From assembly GCA_020252485.1 (NCBI GenBank), contig JADCCX010000009.1:124001-188000 (forward strand): DNA of 64,000 nt, given 5' to 3'. The position numbers and the translations under genes were made by a program. Shown here piece by piece: positions 27,268 through 36,253 of this stretch. Position 1 is the first letter of the stretch. The number at the start of each line of letters is the position of its first letter. The notes beneath the pieces are model-generated. The model searched no databases and was not told the origin of the DNA. It was given only the letters and a program-made list of their open reading frames with translations. The DNA is from Methylocystis sp. GTDB taxonomy: Bacteria > Pseudomonadota > Alphaproteobacteria > Rhizobiales > Beijerinckiaceae.

Positions 27268-29520
27268 TCAGGGCCGCACAATGGCGATAGGTCCCCGGGC
27301 TGTCACAGTCTCGCCGGAGGGCGCCAGCACTTCCACCCGCTGACCCCGGTCCCCGACCCTTTGCGGCTCGAAGCTGCGGAACTGGTCGTCAAGAACGGTC
27401 AGCAATTCGGCGCTGCGCTTGCTCAGGACGGATGGACGGATGGGATTGACGATTTCAAACCCGGCGGGGCGCGATTGGGCCACCACCGGCGCACCCGGCG
27501 GCGCTTCCAGCGGCGGGAGGCCGGGGATCGGCTTCAATTCCAGGCCCTGATGCGCATAGCTCATCACCTCATGCCAGACCATCGCCGGAAGTGAGCCTCC
27601 GGTCATGTTGTTGGTCGGGGAGTAATCGTCGTTGCCGAACCAGACGGCGCCGACCAGATTGCCGCTGTAGCCGACATACCAGGCGTTACGGTAGGCGTCG
27701 GTCGTGCCCGTCTTACCTGCGGTGCGGATGCCCGCCAGCGCCGCGCGGCGGCCGGTGCCTTCCTCCGGGACCTTGGACATCAGGAAGTTCATGTCCTGCG
27801 CCGTTTGCTCCTTGAGGATCTGCTGCGGGCGCGGCCCGTCGCGGTCGCGGCGGTAAATCAGCTCGCCGCGGCTGTTGCGGGCCTCCAGCGCCGCATAGGG
27901 ATCAACCCTTCGTCCGTTGTTGGGGAAGACGGCATAGCCCTGCGCCATTTCGACCACCGTCATCTCGACCGAGCCGATCGGCATCGAGGGGGTATCGGTC
28001 ATGGGCGAGGTAACGCCCATCCTGCGAAGCAGCCTGACGATCTGGTCGCGGCCTTCCCGCGCAGCGCGTCCGACATGGTTGGGGTGCTTGTCCTGCCCCA
28101 TGCTGATCGACAGCTGCACCGGGATTGTATTGATTGACTTGGCCATTGCGACGGTGACGGGCTGCGCGCCGGAGAACGAGCGCCCGTAGTTCTGCGGGCA
28201 CCAGTTGCCGATGCAGGTGGACCGGTCCACGACGGTGGAATTGCGGTTGACCTTGCCGGCCTCAAGCGCCGCCGCATAGACAAACGGCTTGAATGAGGAG
28301 CCGGGTGCGCGCTGCGCATCCGCCGCGCGGTTGAACTGGCTGGCGCCGTAGTCCCGGCCGCCGACCATCGCGCGCATGGCGCCATCGACATCCATGACGA
28401 CGAGCGCACCCGATTCCACATCGTATTGATCGCCATACTGGCGGATCAGCATCTCCAGCGATGATTCGCTGCGGCGCTGCAGGTTGGTGTCGAGCGTGGT
28501 CTTGATCGTAATGACGCGGTCGTCGCCGAGCTTGCCCTGATCGGCGAGCTTCTTCGCCTCACCGAAGGCCCAGTCGAGATAATAATCCGCCGTCGTGTCG
28601 CGGCGGCGGTCCACGGCGGCCGCCGGGTTGCGCCTCGCCGCGAGAATCTGTCCCTCCGTCAGGAAGCCAGCCTCCACCATGTTCGCCAAAACATCGTTCG
28701 CGCGGGCACGGGCTGCGGGCAGGTTGACGTGCGGAGCGTATTTCGTCGGCGCCTTGAACAGCCCGGCGAGCATGGCGCTTTCGCCAAGCGTCAGCTCCTT
28801 CACCGGCTTGCCGAAGTAGAACTCCGCCGCCGCCGTCACGCCGAAGGCCCCGCCGCCCATATAGGCGCGGTCGAGATAGAGCTTCAGGATTTCCCGCTTG
28901 GTGAGGCGGCTTTCGAGCCAGACAGCGAGGAAGGCCTCCTTGATCTTGCGTTCGATCGACCGCTCGTTGTTGAGAAACAGGTTCTTGGCGAGCTGCTGGG
29001 TGATTGAGGAGCCGCCCTGAACGACGCCTGAAGCGCGGGTATTGACGCTGATGGCGCGGACCGTGCCGATCAGGTCGATGCCGTAATGCTCGTAGAAGCG
29101 CCGGTCTTCGGTCGCCAGCACAGCCTTCAGGAAATACTCCGGCATATCTTCGAGCCGCGCCGAATCGTCGTGCTTGATCCCGCGCTTGCCGATTTCATTG
29201 CCGTAGCGGTCCAGGAAGACGACCGCCAGATCCTGCTTCTTGAGCCAGTTCTCGTCAGCGGTCTCCTTGAAGGCCGGAATGGCCAGGAACAGCATGACGA
29301 TGCTGGCGGCCGTACCCACGGTCATTGCTTCGCCCGCGAGGTTGACGGCGAGCTTTCGGCCGCCCGTCAACGTCAGCCGGTCCATGGAAATCGAGAAACG
29401 CTCATACCAGTCGGCCAGCCGCTGGCCAAATGTATAGAGGCTGTGGCCAAAGCGGGCATCGACGTCCAGCGCCTTGCGCCGGAAGCGCTCCCAAAGGCTG
29501 CTTTTCCTGAATTCAGACAT
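27268..29520 (-). CDS. penicillin-binding protein 1A (bifunctional peptidoglycan synthase)
   Basis: Class A PBP with a glycosyltransferase (GT51) and a transpeptidase domain, 750 residues. A cytoplasmic N-terminus of about 60 residues precedes the single membrane helix (AASIVMLFLAIPAF). GT51 motifs: EDRRFYEHYGID (catalytic Glu138), GGSSITQQLAKNLFL, RKIKEAFLAVWLE and ILKLYLDRAYMGGGAFG. Transpeptidase motifs: SSFK (active Ser), KSIN and KTGTTDAYRNAW. The start at 29520 is preferred over one nine codons upstream. It polymerises and cross-links the cell wall at the periplasmic face. The next gene upstream on this strand is prs. Confidence 0.94.
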   Translation of the reverse strand: MSEFRKSSLWERFRRKALDVDARFGHSLYTFGQRLADWYERFSISMDRLTLTGGRKLAVNLAGEAMTVGTAASIVMLFLAIPAFKETADENWLKKQDLAVVFLDRYGNEIGKRGIKHDDSARLEDMPEYFLKAVLATEDRRFYEHYGIDLIGTVRAISVNTRASGVVQGGSSITQQLAKNLFLNNERSIERKIKEAFLAVWLESRLTKREILKLYLDRAYMGGGAFGVTAAAEFYFGKPVKELTLGESAMLAGLFKAPTKYAPHVNLPAARARANDVLANMVEAGFLTEGQILAARRNPAAAVDRRRDTTADYYLDWAFGEAKKLADQGKLGDDRVITIKTTLDTNLQRRSESSLEMLIRQYGDQYDVESGALVVMDVDGAMRAMVGGRDYGASQFNRAADAQRAPGSSFKPFVYAAALEAGKVNRNSTVVDRSTCIGNWCPQNYGRSFSGAQPVTVAMAKSINTIPVQLSISMGQDKHPNHVGRAAREGRDQIVRLLRRMGVTSPMTDTPSMPIGSVEMTVVEMAQGYAVFPNNGRRVDPYAALEARNSRGELIYRRDRDGPRPQQILKEQTAQDMNFLMSKVPEEGTGRRAALAGIRTAGKTGTTDAYRNAWYVGYSGNLVGAVWFGNDDYSPTNNMTGGSLPAMVWHEVMSYAHQGLELKPIPGLPPLEAPPGAPVVAQSRPAGFEIVNPIRPSVLSKRSAELLTVLDDQFRSFEPQRVGDRGQRVEVLAPSGETVTARGPIAIVRP

Positions 29521-29607
29521 CCCCGTCCCGCTCTGGCACAGCCTCACGCCAATCTGTGGCGTTTCCGAGGCTATCTTGCAAGGGGCGGGCCTCCTCCTGT
29601 CGGCGCG

Positions 29608-30540
29608 TCAATCGAAGAGGCTGGAGACGCTTTCCTCGCTTGCCGTGCGCGTGATCGCCTCGCCGAGGAGATCCGCCACAGTGATGACGCGGATGTTGCG
29701 CGCCACCTTCACCGCCTCGGTCGGCTGGATCGTGTCGGTGATCACGAGCTCCTTCAGCTTCGAGTTGGCGATACGCGAAACCGCCCCGCCGGAAAGCACG
29801 CCATGCGTGATATAGGCTGAAACGTCCTTGGCGCCCTTCAGCATCAGGGCTTCGGCCGCGTTGCAAAGCGTTCCGCCTGAATCGATGATGTCATCGACCA
29901 GAATGCAGGATTTTCCCTCGACATCGCCGATGATGTTCATGACTTCGCTTTCGCCAGGCCGCTCGCGGCGCTTGTCGACGATGGCCAGGGGAACATCGAT
30001 CCGCTTGGCGAGCGCCCGGGCGCGCACCACGCCGCCGACGTCCGGCGAGACGACCATGGCGTTGCGCGTGTCGATCCGGTCCTTGATGTCGCGGACCATC
30101 ACCGGCGCGCTGTAGAGGTTGTCGGTCGGGATATCGAAGAAGCCCTGGATCTGGCCGGCATGGAGGTCGATCGTCAGCACCCGGTCGGCGCCTGCCGTCG
30201 TGATCATGTTGGCGACGAGCTTGGCGGAAATCGGGGTTCGCCCCGAGGCGCGGCGGTCCTGACGGGCGTAGCCGAAATAGGGGAGGACCGCCGTGATCCG
30301 CCGGGCCGAGGAACGGCGCAACGCATCGGCAATGATCAGGAGCTCCATCAGGTGGTCGTTGGCGGGGAACGAGGTCGGCTGGATGATGAAGACATCCTCG
30401 CCGCGGACGTTCTCCTGGATCTCGACGAAGATCTCCATGTCGGCGAAGCGCCGCACCTGCGCTCTGGCGAGGGGTTGCTTCATCTGGGCGGCAATCGCTT
30501 CGGCGAGCGGGCGGTTCGAGTTGCCGGAAATGAGTTTCAT
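29608..30540 (-). CDS. prs: ribose-phosphate pyrophosphokinase
   Basis: Makes PRPP from ribose-5-phosphate and ATP for purine, pyrimidine, histidine and NAD synthesis. The 310-residue protein has the flexible-loop motif GYARQDRRA, the [22 protein letters not shown]-synthase signature and the phosphoribosyl-binding loop [11 protein letters not shown]. Class I enzyme of normal length. Upstream lie 160 bases without a gene before the lipoprotein gene's stop. Confidence 0.96.
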   Translation of the reverse strand: MKLISGNSNRPLAEAIAAQMKQPLARAQVRRFADMEIFVEIQENVRGEDVFIIQPTSFPANDHLMELLIIADALRRSSARRITAVLPYFGYARQDRRASGRTPISAKLVANMITTAGADRVLTIDLHAGQIQGFFDIPTDNLYSAPVMVRDIKDRIDTRNAMVVSPDVGGVVRARALAKRIDVPLAIVDKRRERPGESEVMNIIGDVEGKSCILVDDIIDSGGTLCNAAEALMLKGAKDVSAYITHGVLSGGAVSRIANSKLKELVITDTIQPTEAVKVARNIRVITVADLLGEAITRTASEESVSSLFD

Positions 30541-30700
30541 GATGTCATCTGATCCCGCACGATGATCGTCGACTCCGGGTCTCGCGCCCGCTTGTTTCCT
30601 CCCTTAGCAATGGCGGAGAAGGGTCACAAGCGCAGGCAGGCCCGAAGGCTTGCCAGATATGGACGGAATTCACAGGCGGATCATGTTGAGGCGGGCGGCC

Positions 30701-31267
30701 TCAATGCCCCGCCAGCAGGCTTGCGGCCCGGCGCGCGGCGCTGGCCGCCGGCGCGGCGCCGCGGGCGGCGACAGCCTCCGGCGTCGCGGCCAGAAACTCG
30801 GCGATCTCGTCAAGCGCCTTGAAGGCGACGATCTGCAGCTGCTGGTCGGAGACGGCGCTCCAGTCCTGACCGCGGCTGATGATCTCTTCGCCGCTGAAGC
30901 GCTTGGCGCGCTTGTGCTGCGCGTCGAAGATATCGAAGGCCCAGGAGAGCTCCGCCTTGCCTTCGGCCAGGGGGTGGGCGGCGAGGTAGCCCCGCACCTG
31001 ATAGCGCGGCTTTCCGTCGATCCCTACGATCTGGATATCGCGGCGGCTTGCTTGCCGCGCGATGGCGCTCGATAGCCGCGCGGTCACAGGTTCCGGCGCG
31101 CCTTCCAGCGACACCAGGGCGACAGGCACATCCGGCGCGCGGGCGCGGGGCGGGGCGTTCGCGTTGAAATCGCTTGCGGTCTCCATGCAACCGGCAAGCG
31201 CCAGCGCCGCGGAACCGAAGACCGCTGCGCAAAGAAGGCGGCGTCTGCTGACGGGGTTGAACAACAT
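30701..31267 (-). CDS. lipoprotein, unknown function
   Basis: A 188-residue lipoprotein precursor: RRR then a hydrophobic stretch and the lipobox LALAGC with Cys27 as lipidation site. The mature part begins with a disordered Pro/Ala-rich segment followed by a compact domain (VPVALVSLEGAPEPVTARLSSAI, YQVRGYLAAHPLAEGKAELSWAFDIFD) and an Ala-rich tail. The residue after the lipidated Cys is Met, which suggests outer-membrane sorting. The ATG at 31267 has a GAGGG site; one four codons earlier (31279) is possible. No enzyme motif is visible. Confidence 0.75.
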   Translation of the reverse strand: MLFNPVSRRRLLCAAVFGSAALALAGCMETASDFNANAPPRARAPDVPVALVSLEGAPEPVTARLSSAIARQASRRDIQIVGIDGKPRYQVRGYLAAHPLAEGKAELSWAFDIFDAQHKRAKRFSGEEIISRGQDWSAVSDQQLQIVAFKALDEIAEFLAATPEAVAARGAAPAASAARRAASLLAGH

Positions 31268-31283
31268 CAACGCCCTCATAGAC

Positions 31284-32435
31284 TCAGCGGATCACAAGGT
31301 CCAGATCGGGAATGGTGATCGGTTCCGCCATGGTTTCCGTGATAATCGAGGTGCGGCCGAGGCACATGGCGGTTTCCGTCTCCGAATCCATCAGGATCAT
31401 ATGGGCGAACATCACCATGCCGGGCTCAAGGACATAATCATTGGCCTCGAAGAACATCGGCCAATCCATCCAGCTTGGCGTGAATTTGGCGCCGAGGCTG
31501 TAGCCGCAGGCATTCAGCCGGTGCGCCGAAAGCCCGTGATCGGCGAAGATGCGGGCATGGGCCGCGAATACATCGCCAGCCGTCCGGCCCGGCCGCATCT
31601 CCGCCTCGCAGGCCAGCAGCGCCTCGCGGGCCGCCGCATGGTAGCTCAGATGAAGCGGACGCGGGCGTCCGATAACATGCGTGCGCATCGCCGCAGCGTG
31701 ATAATGCCGGAAGACGCCTGCGAATTCGAGCGTGATCTGGTCATTGGCGGCAAGCTTCCGCCGCCCCGATTTGTAGCGGCACAGCAGCGCATCGCGGCCT
31801 GACCCGATGATGAATTCATTGGCCGGATAATCGCCGCCCGCCGCGAATATCGCGCCCTGCTGGGCGGCAAGAATATCGCCTTCATCGGCCCCCGCGCGGG
31901 TCGCTTCGATGGCGGCGGCGTCTGCGAGGTCGCAAAGGCGGCCGGCCTCGCGGACATAGGCCAGTTCCTCGGCGGATTTCACGGCCCTCAGCCGGTTCAC
32001 CAGCTGCGACGCGTCCTCAAGCGAGGCGAAGCCGGAGAAGGCGGCCTCCAGTCTGCGCCCATTGCTATGCACAAGACCATAGCTCTCAAACTCGGCGCCG
32101 ATCCGCTTCCCCGAAAGGCCGAGCTCCGCCGCAATGGCTTTCAGATCCAGCGAAGGATTGGCGTCAGGCCGATCTTTCCAGACGCGGATGTCACTAAGGT
32201 TCGATGTATGCCCCGCCTGCCTGAGATCGGCGGAGCGGGTGAGCAGCGCCATGCGGCCGTCGGCCCGCACCAGCAGGCACTGGTAGAAGCAGAAGCCGAA
32301 GGTGTCGTAGCCTGTCAGCCAGTACATGCTTTCCTGCTGGAACAGGAGCAGCGCGTCCAGCCGCTCGGCAGCCATGGCCGCCAGCAGGGCCGCTCGCCGG
32401 CAGGCGAATTCCGTTTCCGTGAAATGCAGCGCCAT
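31284..32435 (-). CDS. M24 (creatinase/Xaa-Pro peptidase) family protein, DoeA-like
   Basis: A 383-residue pita-bread-fold protein with an N-terminal creatinase domain (SMYWLTGYDTFGF, AEFESYGL) and an M24 catalytic domain. The first metal-ligand block of true metallopeptidases (D-x-G with a second Asp) reads ITLEFAGVFRHYHAAAMRT here, so the usual Asp ligands are missing; this is the pattern of metal-independent creatinase-type or ectoine-hydrolase-type (DoeA) enzymes. Substrate is therefore likely a modified amino acid or small amidine rather than an X-Pro peptide. An AAAGGAGG site precedes the ATG. A perfect 22-base palindrome lies 36 bases upstream of the start. Confidence 0.8.
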   Translation of the reverse strand: MALHFTETEFACRRAALLAAMAAERLDALLLFQQESMYWLTGYDTFGFCFYQCLLVRADGRMALLTRSADLRQAGHTSNLSDIRVWKDRPDANPSLDLKAIAAELGLSGKRIGAEFESYGLVHSNGRRLEAAFSGFASLEDASQLVNRLRAVKSAEELAYVREAGRLCDLADAAAIEATRAGADEGDILAAQQGAIFAAGGDYPANEFIIGSGRDALLCRYKSGRRKLAANDQITLEFAGVFRHYHAAAMRTHVIGRPRPLHLSYHAAAREALLACEAEMRPGRTAGDVFAAHARIFADHGLSAHRLNACGYSLGAKFTPSWMDWPMFFEANDYVLEPGMVMFAHMILMDSETETAMCLGRTSIITETMAEPITIPDLDLVIR

Positions 32436-32470
32436 TGGCCCCTCCTTTGTCGGGGCCGCCATCAGCCCCT

Positions 32471-32492
32471 TGCATTGTTCTTGAACAATGCA
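32471..32492. promoter_or_regulatory. perfect operator-like palindrome upstream of the M24 gene
   Basis: TGCATTGTTC (32471-32480), TT, and GAACAATGCA (32483-32492) form a perfect 10-bp dyad with a 2-base centre. The centre is too small for an RNA hairpin loop, so a dimeric repressor or activator site is more likely. It lies between the M24 gene (minus) and qmcA (plus), 36 bases from the former start and 55 from the latter, and may control either. Confidence 0.65.
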
Positions 32493-32546
32493 CAGTTTTA
32501 GCATGCAAGTTGATTTGCGCGCTCGGGCTGCGTTTGGGGGACTTCC

Positions 32547-33626
32547 GTGTCAGACTCCAATATCTTCACGCTTGCGATGTCGGGCTCCACGATCTTTGCT
32601 CTTGCCCTCGCGTTCTTTGTGATCGTCACGCTCATCGCGGGCATCCGCCAGGTGCCGCAGGGCTATCACTACACGGTCGAGCGTTTCCGCAGATACCACC
32701 GCACCCTGACGCCGGGCCTAGGCCTGGTGATCCCCTACATCGAGACCATCGGGCACAGGGTCAACATGATGGAGCAGGTGATCGACGTTCCGACGCAGGA
32801 GGTGATCACCCGCGACAATGCCGCCGTCAGGGTGGATGGCGTCGTCTTCTTCCAGATTCTCGATGCGCCGCGCGCCTCCTACGAGGTGTCCAATCTGCAG
32901 CAGGCGCTGATGAATCTGGTGATGACCAACATCCGCACCGTGATGGGCTCGATGGAGCTCGACCAGCTCCTCTCGCATCGCGACGAGATCAACGTGAAGC
33001 TGCTCGGCGTGGTCGATGCCGCCGTCTCGCCCTGGGGCATCAAGACGACGCGCATCGAGATCAAGGATATCGTGCCGCCGCGCGACCTGGCCGAAGCGAT
33101 GGCGCGGCAGATGAAGGCCGAGCGCGACCGCCGTGCGTCCATCCTCGAAGCCGAGGGCATGAAGCAATCCGCCATCCTGAAATCGGAGGGCAACAAGCAA
33201 TCGCAGATTCTTGAGGCCGAAGGCCGCCGCGAGGCCGCCTTCCGTGATGCGGAAGCGCGCGAGCGCGCCGCGCAGGCGGAAGCGGAGGCCACGCGCATGG
33301 TCTCCGAGGCCATCGCCAACGGCAGCATGGGCGCGGTCAATTACCTCGTCGCCGAGAAATACGTGAAGGCGCTCGATAATCTGGCCCGCAGCCCCAACCA
33401 GAAGGTGCTGCTGCTGCCGACGGAGATGGCGGGCCTGGGCGGTGTTCTGGCTGGTATCGCCGAGATCGCGAAATCGGCGACCAGCGCCGCACCGGAACAA
33501 AGCGCCGTCCGTCCCGCAGCCAAACCGAGGGCACAGGCAAAGGAGCCGAGCGTCACCTTCGAGGATGGTCCTAACGGCGGCGTGATCGTCCGGCAACCGG
33601 GCCCCTGGGGTGAGGTGAAAGGCTGA
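32547..33626 (+). CDS. qmcA: SPFH/Band 7 domain membrane protein (QmcA/stomatin-like)
   Basis: A 359-residue stomatin/prohibitin homologue. One N-terminal helix (IFALALAFFVIVTLIA) anchors it, followed by the SPFH domain (VPQGYHYTVERFRRYHRTLTPGLGLVIPYI, QEVITRDNAAVRVDGVVFFQI, GIKTTRIEIKDIVPP) and a long Glu/Ala-rich coiled coil (RASILEAEGMKQSAILKSEG repeats), then a low-complexity tail. Such proteins assemble into large membrane rings and organise microdomains and proteases. It pairs with the NfeD gene five bases downstream, the classic SPFH-NfeD operon. Confidence 0.9.
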   Translation: MSDSNIFTLAMSGSTIFALALAFFVIVTLIAGIRQVPQGYHYTVERFRRYHRTLTPGLGLVIPYIETIGHRVNMMEQVIDVPTQEVITRDNAAVRVDGVVFFQILDAPRASYEVSNLQQALMNLVMTNIRTVMGSMELDQLLSHRDEINVKLLGVVDAAVSPWGIKTTRIEIKDIVPPRDLAEAMARQMKAERDRRASILEAEGMKQSAILKSEGNKQSQILEAEGRREAAFRDAEARERAAQAEAEATRMVSEAIANGSMGAVNYLVAEKYVKALDNLARSPNQKVLLLPTEMAGLGGVLAGIAEIAKSATSAAPEQSAVRPAAKPRAQAKEPSVTFEDGPNGGVIVRQPGPWGEVKG

Positions 33627-33631
33627 GCACC

Positions 33632-34075
33632 ATGGGTTTCTTCGGGATCGCTTCTTCCTGGATATGGCTGGCTGGCGGCATTCTGCTGCTGGCCGCTGAG
33701 ACAACATTGCCCGGTGTCTTTCTGATCTGGGTCGGGCTGGCTGCGATCGCCACCGGGCTTGTTCTCTTCGCCGTGCCGATGTCGGGAACGATGCAGCTCA
33801 TCATGTTCGCGATCTTTGGGCTTGCCGCCATCCTGCTGGGGCATCGGATCCAGCAACGGCAGAAGACAGTGGCGACCGACTCGCCCTTTCTGAACGAGCG
33901 CGGCAAGTCGCTCGTCGGCAATGTCTACCTGCTTGAAAGCGCCATCGTGAACGGGGCGGGCTCGGTGCGCATCGGCGACAGCGTCTGGCGGGTGACGGGG
34001 GCGGACCTTGCCATCGGCACGAAGGTGAAGGTGACCGGCGTTGATGGCGGCACGCTGATGGTCGAGCCGGCTTGA
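33632..34075 (+). CDS. NfeD family membrane protein
   Basis: A 147-residue NfeD1b-type protein (YbbK-like): two to three membrane helices (IWLAGGILLLAAETTLPGVFLIWVGLAAIATGLVLF and IMFAIFGLAAILLG) and a C-terminal OB-fold domain beginning GKSLVGNVYLL and ending VDGGTLMVEPA. It works as the partner of the SPFH protein encoded just upstream. Its stop codon overlaps a TTG start of the following SulP gene (TTGA). Confidence 0.9.
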   Translation: MGFFGIASSWIWLAGGILLLAAETTLPGVFLIWVGLAAIATGLVLFAVPMSGTMQLIMFAIFGLAAILLGHRIQQRQKTVATDSPFLNERGKSLVGNVYLLESAIVNGAGSVRIGDSVWRVTGADLAIGTKVKVTGVDGGTLMVEPA

Positions 34076-35364
34076 GCGCGCCGGACGCACAGCGCGCATC
34101 GGTCAGCGAACCCTCCGCTGCCGTTCAATTCACGCCCAAGATCATCAGCCAGCTGCGCGAAGGCTACAGCCTCGCCAACCTCAAGGCCGATGCGCTGGCG
34201 GGCCTCACGGTCGCCATCGTCGCCCTGCCGCTGTCGATGGCGATCGCCATCGCCTCCGGCCTGCCGCCGGAGCGGGGGCTCTACACGGCCATCGTCGGCG
34301 GCTTTCTGATTTCGGCGCTGGGCGGCAGCCGCTTCCAGATCGGCGGACCCGCCGGCGCCTTCATCGTGCTGATCGCCGCCGTCATCGGGCGGCATGGCTA
34401 TGACGGACTGGTGCTGGCGACCTTCATGGCCGGCCTGATCATGATCGCCATTGGCCTGATGCGGCTGGGCGGCCTTGTCCGGCTCATTCCCGAACAGGTG
34501 CTCGTGGGGTTCACGGCCGGCATCGCCGTGATCATCTTCGCCAGCCAGATCAAGGAATTGCTGGGCCTGACGATTGTCGGCGAGCCCGGCGCCCTGCTGC
34601 CCAAGCTCGCCGCCATCGGACAGGCGCTGGGCACGGTCAATCCGCTGGCCGTCGGCCTATCGGCGCTTGCACTGGCGATCATCATCCTGCAGCGGCGCTA
34701 CAGGCCGGCCTGGCCCGGCATGCTCTTCGCCGTCGCCGCGGCGGCGATGCTGACGGGTTTCCTGCATCTCGATGTCGCCAGCATCGGCACGAGGTTCGGC
34801 GGCGTGCCTTCGAGCCTGCCTGCGCCGTCGCTCCCGGCCTTCAGCGTGGAGGCGATGCTCAAGGTGCTGCCGGATGCGCTGGCGATCGCGCTGCTCGGCA
34901 GCATCGAATCGCTGCTGTCCGCCGTCGTCGCCGATGGCATGACCGGCCGCCGTCACCGCTCCAACGGCGAGCTGGTGGCGCAGGGCGTGGGCAATATGGC
35001 GGCCGTCTGCTTCGGCGGCATGCCGGTGACGGGCACCATCGCCCGCACGGCCACCAATATCCGCGCCGGGGCGACCGGGCCGGTCTCGGGGATGCTGCAT
35101 GCCCTCTATCTGCTCGCCTTCATGCTGGTTGCGGCGCCGCTCGCCTTCCACGTGCCGCTGGCGGCGTTGGGGGCGGTGCTGGCCGTCGTCTGCTGGAACA
35201 TGATCGAGAGACGCGCCTTCGCCCATGCGCTAACCGGCTCATGGCGGACGGCGGCGGTCCTCCTGACCACATTCCTGCTGACGATTTTCGTCGATCTCAT
35301 CGTCGGAATTGCGGCTGGCACTATGGTCGCCTGGCTCGTCAAGGACCGCTCCGCCAAGGCGTGA
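34072..35364 (+). CDS. SulP family anion transporter lacking a STAS domain
   Basis: A 430-residue membrane protein with about 11-12 hydrophobic helices and the SulP signatures NLKADALAGLTVAIVALPLSMAIAIASGLPPERGLYTAIVGG, FQIGGPAGAF and LLSAVVADGMTGRRHRSNGELVAQGVGNM. SulP proteins carry sulfate, bicarbonate or other anions. Most have a C-terminal cytoplasmic STAS domain; here the protein stops right after the last helix (TMVAWLVKDRSAKA), so STAS is absent. It starts at a TTG overlapping the NfeD stop by four bases and is thus coupled to the SPFH-NfeD pair. Confidence 0.85.
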   Translation: MSAPDAQRASVSEPSAAVQFTPKIISQLREGYSLANLKADALAGLTVAIVALPLSMAIAIASGLPPERGLYTAIVGGFLISALGGSRFQIGGPAGAFIVLIAAVIGRHGYDGLVLATFMAGLIMIAIGLMRLGGLVRLIPEQVLVGFTAGIAVIIFASQIKELLGLTIVGEPGALLPKLAAIGQALGTVNPLAVGLSALALAIIILQRRYRPAWPGMLFAVAAAAMLTGFLHLDVASIGTRFGGVPSSLPAPSLPAFSVEAMLKVLPDALAIALLGSIESLLSAVVADGMTGRRHRSNGELVAQGVGNMAAVCFGGMPVTGTIARTATNIRAGATGPVSGMLHALYLLAFMLVAAPLAFHVPLAALGAVLAVVCWNMIERRAFAHALTGSWRTAAVLLTTFLLTIFVDLIVGIAAGTMVAWLVKDRSAKA

Positions 35365-35476
35365 CCGGGCGCAAAGCTTGCGCTCGACGTCCGCTATGCC
35401 CGCGTTTATGCCGGTTGCAGCGTCGGCCGGTCCGGCCAAAGGCTGAGAGGCGCTCCCGGCGCTTCGGGGGTGAGGA

Positions 35477-36226
35477 TTGCTGGACTTTCTTCTGCCGCAA
35501 GGCGTCTCGCTGACCATCGCGGTCCTGCTGCTGATCGTCAGCTTCTTCACCTCGGCGCTGACAGCGGCCTTCGGCATTGGCGGCGGCGTGGCGATGCTGG
35601 GCGCGCTGGCCGGCACGGTCTCGCCGGCGCTGGTGGTGGCTGTGCACGGCGTCGTGCAGCTCGGCTCGAATTTCGGCCGCGTTATCCTGCAGCGCGCCCA
35701 TATCCTCTGGCGGCCGACGCTGCTCTTCACGGCGGGCAGCGTGGTCGGGGCGGTGCTGGGCGCGCTGGTTTTCGTGGCATTGCCGGAAAAGCTGCTGCTG
35801 GCCATCCTGGGAGCCTTCATCCTGCTGCTGGCCTGGATCCCGAAGCCGCGCATCCCCGGTCTCGAAACAACAGGCGTGGCGATCGGCGGCCTGATCGCGA
35901 CCTTCGTGACTATCTTCGTCGGCGCCACCGGGCCTTTCGTGCAGGCGCTTTTCCTGCCGCTCAAGCTCGGCAGGCGTGCGCTTGTCGCCACGCATGCCGC
36001 CTGCATGGTCATCCAGCATGGCCTCAAGGTCGTGGCTTTCGGTTACCTCGGCTTCGCCTTCGGCGATTGGCTGCCCCTGATCGGCCTGATGATCGCGGCG
36101 GGATTCCTCGGCACCTGGGCGGGAACCCGGCTGCTCGACAAGCTGCCGCAGGTAATGTTCGAGACGATTCTGCGCATCCTGCTGACGATCATTGCGCTCG
36201 ACCTTCTGCGGCGGGCGGTTCTTTAG
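35477..36226 (+). CDS. TauE/SafE family sulfite exporter-like membrane protein
   Basis: A 249-residue protein with seven to eight predicted helices and the family features FFTSALTAAFGIGGGVAMLG (first half) and FVGATGPFVQALFL (second half). TauE/SafE proteins export sulfite, sulfoacetate or other small anions. It starts at a TTG with a GGTGAGG site. It lies 112 bases after the SulP gene on the same strand; no gene is seen in that gap. The substrate is unknown, though the SulP neighbour makes a sulfur oxyanion plausible. Confidence 0.85.
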   Translation: MLDFLLPQGVSLTIAVLLLIVSFFTSALTAAFGIGGGVAMLGALAGTVSPALVVAVHGVVQLGSNFGRVILQRAHILWRPTLLFTAGSVVGAVLGALVFVALPEKLLLAILGAFILLLAWIPKPRIPGLETTGVAIGGLIATFVTIFVGATGPFVQALFLPLKLGRRALVATHAACMVIQHGLKVVAFGYLGFAFGDWLPLIGLMIAAGFLGTWAGTRLLDKLPQVMFETILRILLTIIALDLLRRAVL

Positions 36227-36253
36227 CGGTGACATGCCGGATGAGGCCGGGGG

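Noticed and set aside
30541-30700. Possible small gene between prs and the lipoprotein
   Set aside because: Short frames there lack a start with a ribosome site and extend into the neighbours; treated as intergenic.
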